Origin: an uncultured Eggerthellaceae bacterium
Lineage (GTDB): Bacteria; Actinomycetota; Coriobacteriia; Coriobacteriales; Eggerthellaceae
Assembly: GCA_934631995.1 (NCBI GenBank)
Contig: CAKTYF010000055.1
Location: forward strand, 1-12,035
DNA length: 12,035 nucleotides
Reading direction: 5' to 3'
In this document: one piece after another, positions 7,208-12,035 of the stretch
Numbering within the stretch: the first letter of the stretch is position 1
Layout of the letters: each line of letters begins with the position of its first letter
Notes under the pieces: generated by a model
Databases searched by the model: none
What the model was told of the DNA's origin: nothing
Seen by the model: only the letters and a program-made list of their open reading frames with translations
Made by a program: the position numbers and the translations under genes

Positions 7208-8146
7208 TTACTTATCTTCCCCACTGCCAGTTTCGGTTCCAAACGACCCAATAAGCGCCGAAACGAAGTCTTTCGCATCGAATTCTCGCAGATCGTCCAA
7301 TCCTTCACCCACGCCAATCTTCAAAACGGGAAGATGCAGCTCATGGGACACCGCCAAGGCAATGCCACCTTTTGCTGTGCCATCAAGCTTGGTCATGATA
7401 ACACCATCCAGCGTGAGCGCTTTATGGAACTCGCGCGCTTGCGAAAGGCCGTTTTGCCCCGTGGTGGAATCAATGACCAGTACCGTGTAAACAGGCAGCT
7501 TCGAGCGCTTGCGCACCACCGAAACAACTTTTTGCAGCTCGCGCATAAGATCCGATGAGGTATGCAAGCGGCCCGCTGTGTCGATAAGGACTAAATCGGA
7601 GCCTTCGCGTTCAGCGCGCTCGATAGTGTCATAGCATACGCTTGCCGGATCGCTGCCACGTTCGCGCATGCAAATAGGCACATCAGCGCGACGCGCCCAC
7701 ACTTCCAGCTGTTCAATAGCCGCAGCGCGGAACGTATCGGCACTGCCCAGCAGCACACTGCGTCCTTGCTCGGTTGCCTGCTTTGCCAACTTGCCCACCG
7801 TGGTGGTTTTACCTGATCCATTCACGCCCACAAAAAGGATAGCCGCAGGTTGTCCGCCAAAAATATCCTTTTCATCCTGCACGAAGAAATCGGCCATTTG
7901 CTCTTCCAAAAGGGAAAGAACCGACATCGCATCGGGAAGCGCTAAACGCGTAGCGCGGTCACGCAGGTTTTCCACAATCTGGCTGGCAGCAGCGCCGCCC
8001 ACATCTGCCAAAATGAGCACTTCTTCCAGGTCATCCCAAAAGTCATCGTCAAGCTTGGGGCCGCGCTGAAGCAAAACATTCATTTGCTCCTTGAACTTTG
8101 TGCGCGAACGCTCCAAACCCTCACTCAAACGGTCAAAAAAGCCCAT
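7208..8146 (-). CDS. ftsY: Signal recognition particle receptor FtsY
   Basis: Membrane-associated GTPase that receives Ffh-ribosome complexes and hands them to the Sec translocon. The 312-residue protein is of the short kind: it begins directly with the NG core (MGFFDRLSEGLERSRTKF) and lacks the long acidic A domain of E. coli FtsY, so membrane contact probably relies on the N-terminal amphipathic helix. G-domain motifs: GVNGSGKTTT (107-116), DTFRAAAIEQL (137-147), DTAGRLHT (189-196), TKLDGTAKGG (252-261) and the closing GVGEGLDDLREFD (278-290). The ATG at 8146 has a strong AGGAGG. It lies 65 bases downstream of smc, an order seen in many bacteria, and precedes its partner gene ffh. Confidence 0.97.
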   Translation of the reverse strand: MGFFDRLSEGLERSRTKFKEQMNVLLQRGPKLDDDFWDDLEEVLILADVGGAAASQIVENLRDRATRLALPDAMSVLSLLEEQMADFFVQDEKDIFGGQPAAILFVGVNGSGKTTTVGKLAKQATEQGRSVLLGSADTFRAAAIEQLEVWARRADVPICMRERGSDPASVCYDTIERAEREGSDLVLIDTAGRLHTSSDLMRELQKVVSVVRKRSKLPVYTVLVIDSTTGQNGLSQAREFHKALTLDGVIMTKLDGTAKGGIALAVSHELHLPVLKIGVGEGLDDLREFDAKDFVSALIGSFGTETGSGEDK

Positions 8147-8157
8147 TTGCGCTGTTC

Positions 8158-8163
8158 CCTCCT
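8158..8163 (-). promoter_or_regulatory. ftsY ribosome binding site
   Basis: AGGAGG on the minus strand, 11 bases upstream of the ATG at 8146. The spacing is a little long, but the match is perfect and supports this start. Confidence 0.65.
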
Positions 8164-8211
8164 ATCATTTTGCGATTGCGTCAAGGTCAACACAAATCGC
8201 AGCAACTCTGG

Positions 8212-11200
8212 CTATTCCGCGTATTGAAGCGCATGCTCCAATCGCTGGCTGATAACTTTCGTCACGCCGTCGGCCTGCATGGACACACCAAACAAAACGT
8301 CCGCCATCTCCATAGTACGACGCTGATGCGTAATCATGATGAGCTGAGTTGATTCACGCAGCTTATTGAGATACGCAATCAAACGGCGTAAGTTAGTATC
8401 ATCTAACGCCGCCTCTACTTCGTCAAGAATGTAGAACGGCGTGTTGCGAATACGGTACACGGCGAACAGCAGCGCTAAAGCAACCAGAGATTTCTCGCCG
8501 CCGGACATAAGCGACATCTTGGAAATCTTCTTGCCGCGCGGTTGCGCCACAACCTCCACACCCGTATGCTCCATATCCTGGGGGTCAACAAGCAGCAATT
8601 CAGCTGTTCCGCCAGGGAAAAGATCGGCGAAAATCTCTTTGAAATTCTCATTTGCAACCGCAAACGTACGCGCGAAATCGTCTTTCATGCGCTCGTCAAT
8701 AACATCGTTGATCTTGCGCAGAGCCGTACGCGCACTACGCAAATCGGCTAGCTGCGAAGAAAGATAGTCATAGCGAACTTTCAGCTCGTCGTATTCGGCC
8801 GCAGCATCGGGATTGATGTTTCCCATGTTCGTAATACGGCGCTTCAAGGCGAACACTTCTTGCTCGGTTTGACCACGATCTTCCAGCGATGGAAGCTCAA
8901 GAGCCTGTTCAAGCGGTAAATCGTATTCTTTCGCAATCAGAGACACGCTAGACTCCACTTGAATCTCAAGGCGTCCCTTCTCGATGCGCACCTGTCCCAG
9001 CTCTTCGTTTACCTGCTCGTAGGCCGCGCGCGCTTCACGCAGCACCGTTGCCGCTTCATCGGCCTGCTGACGCGTTCCAGCCGCCGCATGCTGCTTTTCC
9101 TCGGATACATCCTCAAGCGCGCGAGCACGAGCACGCGCCGACTCGCCCAACACGTTCAGCGTAGCGATAAGCGGCACTGCGCGACGCACGATACGCTTCT
9201 GCACAGCAAGCGACGCGTATGCTTTCTTATCCGACTCCGCAAGCTTTTCAAGCTCTTCCGCGCGCGTCTGCAAAACGCGGCGCAGATATACTTCACGCTC
9301 GGAGAGCATAGCTTCTTTCAACTTGGCATCCGCTAGATCGTGAGCTAACTGCGCTTCTTTTGTGCGCGCCGGTGCAACGGCATCTTGGCTCTGCGTTACC
9401 AAAAGCTTTTCTTGCGCCACTTTTTCAGACGCAGCTTGCAGCAACTCCTGAAATTCCTGGACTTGCGGCTTGGCCTGATCAATTGTGCGCTGAACGTCTT
9501 TGCGCTGACGCTGTGCGCTTTCGAGTTCGTTTTTCGCCTGATCAAGACGCTTCTTCGCAAGCGTTTGCTCGTTTTTCGCAGACGAAACCATGCCACGCAC
9601 CTGCGCAAGTTGCTGACCTTTTTCAAGCAGGGCATCTTGGAGCTTCTTCACCGCATCGGCAGCCGTCTGTGCCGCCTGCGCGCACTCGTTAAGCCCAAGG
9701 GAGCTCTTGCGGTGCGATTCGCGCAAAGCTTCAAGCCTGCGAGAACGAGCCAACGCGCCTTCGGCTCCCTCTTCGGCAGTTTTTCCAAGAACAACGCGTC
9801 CATCAGGGAAAACGATATCTCCCTGCAAGGTGGCAGCGCAAAGGGACGCTTTCGCCGCGTCGTGCAGATCAAGCGCATCTACCAAATCCTTGCACACCAC
9901 CACATTGCCCAGCAGCGCACGCGTTGCCTCTTGCGCCGCCGGCGCAGACGTTACGTGGTTGATAAGAAGCTCACGATTGTTCACTTGAAGAAGCAAGGGG
10001 TCAACAGCAGATACACCAAAACGAGCGCTGTCGTTGCGCAAAAGCAGCGTGACCAGGCCCGAAAGACTCTGGCCGCTCATTTCGCGCGCCACATTCGCGG
10101 CTGACGCCCCATCTTTTACCAAAAGCGCCGAAACATCCGCATCCAACAGACGTTCAACAAGCATGTCAAAACCCGGTTCGACTTTAATTTCATGAAGAAG
10201 CGGAGAAACATCCAAACGCTGCTTTTGCCGATCGCCCTCAAGCCAAGCGCGGGCAGCAGAAGCCTGCGCAAGACTCTCCCGCTCAAGTTGCTCAAGCGCA
10301 ATCATCTGGGCAGCAAGCTGACGCTCTTCGCGAATTGCGGCATCATGAGCGCTTTTCGCCTGTTTCTCCGACTCTTTCGCCTGATTGAACGCAAGACGCG
10401 CTTCATCTTGCTCGCGCGTTGCTGCCGCGAGCTGCTCATCAAGCGCGCTTCCCTGTTCCAAGGAGGCGTTATAAGCCTGCGTGGCCTGGTCGAACGCTTC
10501 CTGCAAGCCATCCATACGCTCATCAAACAAGCTTGCACGACTCTGCGCCATGTCAAGCTTTTCCTTCGTGCGCGTGTAGTTGTTGCGAATCGTCTGCTCT
10601 TCTTTTTCTGCTTCGCGACGCAAACTCTGATGCGAGAACACATCGCGCTCCAATGCAGAAAGCTGCAAAGCAGCCGCAGAATGTTCGCGCTCAAGTGCAT
10701 CCACGCGTGAATGAGCGGCAGCAAGCTTCTCCTGCAGTTCGGAAAGCTCCTGCTCAAAACCCTGATTCTCAACGGAGAGCATTTTGACGCGCTGATCGTT
10801 TGATTCCATAAGCGCTTCCAGCTCACTTGAGCGAACGCGGGCGCTGCGCAGTTTTTCCTGGAACAATATGACCTGGGAATCCAGGCGCTCAACTTGCTCG
10901 GACACTGCACGATGCTGGCGCGCAAGCTCCGTCAAACTCTCGCTTCCATTCCGGATAAGCCCCTGAATGCGCTCGGATTCCGCCTCCGCCTGGCTAATGC
11001 CAGCACGACGCTGTTCCAAAAGCCCTTCCAACGAAGCAATTTGCGCACAAATATCGTTCCATTTTCCCTGCAAAACACGCACATCATCAACGGCAAGGCT
11101 CAAGCTGAGCTCATTGAGCTGAGCGGATAGATCTTGATACGTTGCCGCCTTCTTCGCTTTACGCTCAAGCGGGCCCAGCTGGCGCGAAACTTCGTTCACA

Positions 11201-11781
11201 ATATCCTGAACGCGCTCAAGATGCTGCTCCATTTGCTCAATGCGACGCTCGCTTTTCAGCTTGCGCTGCTTGTGCTTCAAAACGCCAGCAGCCTCTTCAA
11301 TAAGGGCACGACGATCTTCGGGCTTTGATTGCAGAATAGAATCAAGGTTGCCCTGAGAAATAATGGAATACGTTCCCGTGCCCAAACCGGAATCATGAAG
11401 GATGTCCAAAACATCCATGCGACGCGCTGCCGAACCATTGATCAGGTACTCGCTTTCGCCGCTGCGATACATGCGACGCGTGACTGAAACTTCCGTATAA
11501 TCCACGGGAAGCGACCCATCGGAGTTATCCAGCACCAGATCAACTTCAGCAACACCAACCGACTTGCGCGCCGACGACCCCGCAAAAATCACGTCTTCCA
11601 TGACTTGGCCGCGCAGGTTCTTGGCGTTTCGCTCGCCCAGAACCCACAAAACGGAGTCAGAGATGTTCGATTTACCCGAACCGTTCGGACCTACAATGGC
11701 CGTAACGCCCGGCTCGAGCGACAGCACGCTACGATCGGCAAACGATTTGAAACCCTTAAGCGAAAGCGACTTCAAGTACAT
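8212..11781 (-). CDS. smc: Chromosome partition protein SMC
   Basis: Dimeric ATPase that, with ScpA and ScpB (not in this window), loops and organises the chromosome. The 1189-residue length is normal. N-terminal head: KGFKSFAD (9-16), Walker A GPNGSGKSN (31-39), then LGERNAKNLRG (48-58), and the conserved TYSIISQGNLDSIL (137-150) to RRALIEEAAGV (158-168). Two long coiled-coil arms (about 170-515 and 685-985) flank a hinge (about 520-675). C-terminal head: signature LMSGGEKS (1091-1098) and Walker B YILDEVEAALDD (1117-1128) with catalytic Glu1121. Oddities: the Q-loop glutamine is Arg51, and the hinge has few of its usual glycines. The ATG at 11781 lies 5 bases after the rnc stop, with AAGGG as a modest ribosome binding site, so coupling to rnc is likely. 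Confidence 0.97.
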   Translation of the reverse strand: MYLKSLSLKGFKSFADRSVLSLEPGVTAIVGPNGSGKSNISDSVLWVLGERNAKNLRGQVMEDVIFAGSSARKSVGVAEVDLVLDNSDGSLPVDYTEVSVTRRMYRSGESEYLINGSAARRMDVLDILHDSGLGTGTYSIISQGNLDSILQSKPEDRRALIEEAAGVLKHKQRKLKSERRIEQMEQHLERVQDIVNEVSRQLGPLERKAKKAATYQDLSAQLNELSLSLAVDDVRVLQGKWNDICAQIASLEGLLEQRRAGISQAEAESERIQGLIRNGSESLTELARQHRAVSEQVERLDSQVILFQEKLRSARVRSSELEALMESNDQRVKMLSVENQGFEQELSELQEKLAAAHSRVDALEREHSAAALQLSALERDVFSHQSLRREAEKEEQTIRNNYTRTKEKLDMAQSRASLFDERMDGLQEAFDQATQAYNASLEQGSALDEQLAAATREQDEARLAFNQAKESEKQAKSAHDAAIREERQLAAQMIALEQLERESLAQASAARAWLEGDRQKQRLDVSPLLHEIKVEPGFDMLVERLLDADVSALLVKDGASAANVAREMSGQSLSGLVTLLLRNDSARFGVSAVDPLLLQVNNRELLINHVTSAPAAQEATRALLGNVVVCKDLVDALDLHDAAKASLCAATLQGDIVFPDGRVVLGKTAEEGAEGALARSRRLEALRESHRKSSLGLNECAQAAQTAADAVKKLQDALLEKGQQLAQVRGMVSSAKNEQTLAKKRLDQAKNELESAQRQRKDVQRTIDQAKPQVQEFQELLQAASEKVAQEKLLVTQSQDAVAPARTKEAQLAHDLADAKLKEAMLSEREVYLRRVLQTRAEELEKLAESDKKAYASLAVQKRIVRRAVPLIATLNVLGESARARARALEDVSEEKQHAAAGTRQQADEAATVLREARAAYEQVNEELGQVRIEKGRLEIQVESSVSLIAKEYDLPLEQALELPSLEDRGQTEQEVFALKRRITNMGNINPDAAAEYDELKVRYDYLSSQLADLRSARTALRKINDVIDERMKDDFARTFAVANENFKEIFADLFPGGTAELLLVDPQDMEHTGVEVVAQPRGKKISKMSLMSGGEKSLVALALLFAVYRIRNTPFYILDEVEAALDDTNLRRLIAYLNKLRESTQLIMITHQRRTMEMADVLFGVSMQADGVTKVISQRLEHALQYAE

Positions 11782-11786
11782 GGGCG

Positions 11787-12035
11787 CTACCCTTGGGTTT
11801 GCGTGGTATCGGTAGAAGAATTGGCCTGCTTGCGCGCTTGCCTTTCCGCCTTCGCCTTCGCAGCAGCGGCCTGCTTTTCCGCCTTCGCCTTCGCAGCAGC
11901 GGCCTGCTTATCAGCCTTCGCTTTTGCTGCAGCAGCCTGTTTCTCTGCTTTTTCCTCGGGCGTTAGACCCAGCCCGAAAAACTCGCCCAAACGCTCAAGC
12001 GTGGTACGCGCTGCCTGGCTTTCGGCCTCTTTCTT
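11787..12035 (-). CDS. rnc: Ribonuclease III, C-terminal end (5' part outside window)
   Basis: Only the last 82 codons are present; the frame is open to the window edge. The first residues, KKEAESQAARTTLERLG, match the final helix of a double-stranded-RNA-binding domain as in RNase III, and rnc-smc-ftsY is a common gene order. RNase III cleaves double-stranded RNA, including rRNA precursors. After the domain comes FFGLGLTPEEKAE and then an unusual tail: three 11-residue units of the pattern AEKQAAAAKAK, then AERQARKQAN and a polar ending. This basic, alanine-rich extension would form a helix and might add RNA binding (inference). The catalytic domain cannot be seen, so the call rests on the short domain match and context. 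A TTG at 11990 lies within the frame but is not a credible separate start. Confidence 0.82.
   Translation of the reverse strand, partial: KKEAESQAARTTLERLGEFFGLGLTPEEKAEKQAAAAKAKADKQAAAAKAKAEKQAAAAKAKAERQARKQANSSTDTTQTQG
11848..11946 (-). repeat. Three 33-base tandem repeats in the rnc tail
   Basis: Units at 11848-11880, 11881-11913 and 11914-11946 are in frame and encode the 11-residue Ala/Lys/Gln repeat. The first two differ at only 2 of 33 bases, whereas the third has several synonymous changes, so the first pair looks like a more recent duplication. Copy number may vary between strains. Confidence 0.9.

Noticed and set aside
10302..10925. Same-strand frame of 207 codons inside smc
   Set aside because: It lies in another frame of the SMC coiled coil; its Arg/Ser/Cys-rich product shows no fold, and smc is unbroken across it.
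11787..11990. Independent 67-codon alanine/lysine-rich small protein starting at TTG 11990
   Set aside because: The same frame stays open to the window edge and its upstream residues match the end of a dsRNA-binding domain, so it is the tail of RNase III.

Overview
This window is a dense block of conserved housekeeping genes, all on the minus strand. It reads from right to left as rnc (3' end only), smc, ftsY, ffh, rpsP, khpA, rimM, trmD, lepB, glyQ, glyS (missing only its last few dozen codons). I found no mobile element, CRISPR array, tRNA, rRNA or defence gene, and no plus-strand gene I could support. No gap between genes exceeds about 190 bases.

Organism (inference): a bacterium with the classic rnc-smc-ftsY-ffh-rpsP-KH-rimM-trmD order shared by Firmicutes and Actinobacteria. 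Base composition is roughly balanced to slightly GC-rich by eye. lepB close after trmD is an actinobacterial habit, but most Actinobacteria use a one-chain glycyl-tRNA synthetase and this window encodes the two-subunit GlyQ/GlyS form. That mix fits class Coriobacteriia (Eggerthella-like relatives) best. The assignment is tentative because I could not run a database search.

Layout: 11787-12035 holds the end of RNase III with a three-fold 11-residue Ala/Lys repeat tail. 8212-11781 is SMC, starting 5 bases after the rnc stop. 7208-8146 (FtsY) and 5682-7100 (Ffh) are the receptor and targeting GTPase of the signal recognition particle. After a 126-base gap with a plausible promoter, 4533-5555 holds the tightly packed rpsP-khpA-rimM set, with gaps of 1 and 2 bases. 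trmD (3793-4521) follows, its ribosome binding site overlapping the rimM stop codon. lepB (3107-3706) follows after 86 bases, and the rplS gene usually found next to trmD is absent there. A 189-base gap with an imperfect tandem repeat precedes glyQ (1976-2917) and glyS (1-1970), which are 5 bases apart.

The genes link translation with protein export and chromosome upkeep: 30S maturation (S16, RimM, KhpA, RNase III), tRNA methylation and charging (TrmD, GlyQS), membrane targeting and signal-peptide removal (Ffh, FtsY, LepB), and chromosome organisation (SMC). I do not see a new biological system here. The points worth checking are residue-level oddities in SMC (Q-loop and hinge) and TrmD, the RNase III tail, the missing rplS and the repeat upstream of glyQ.
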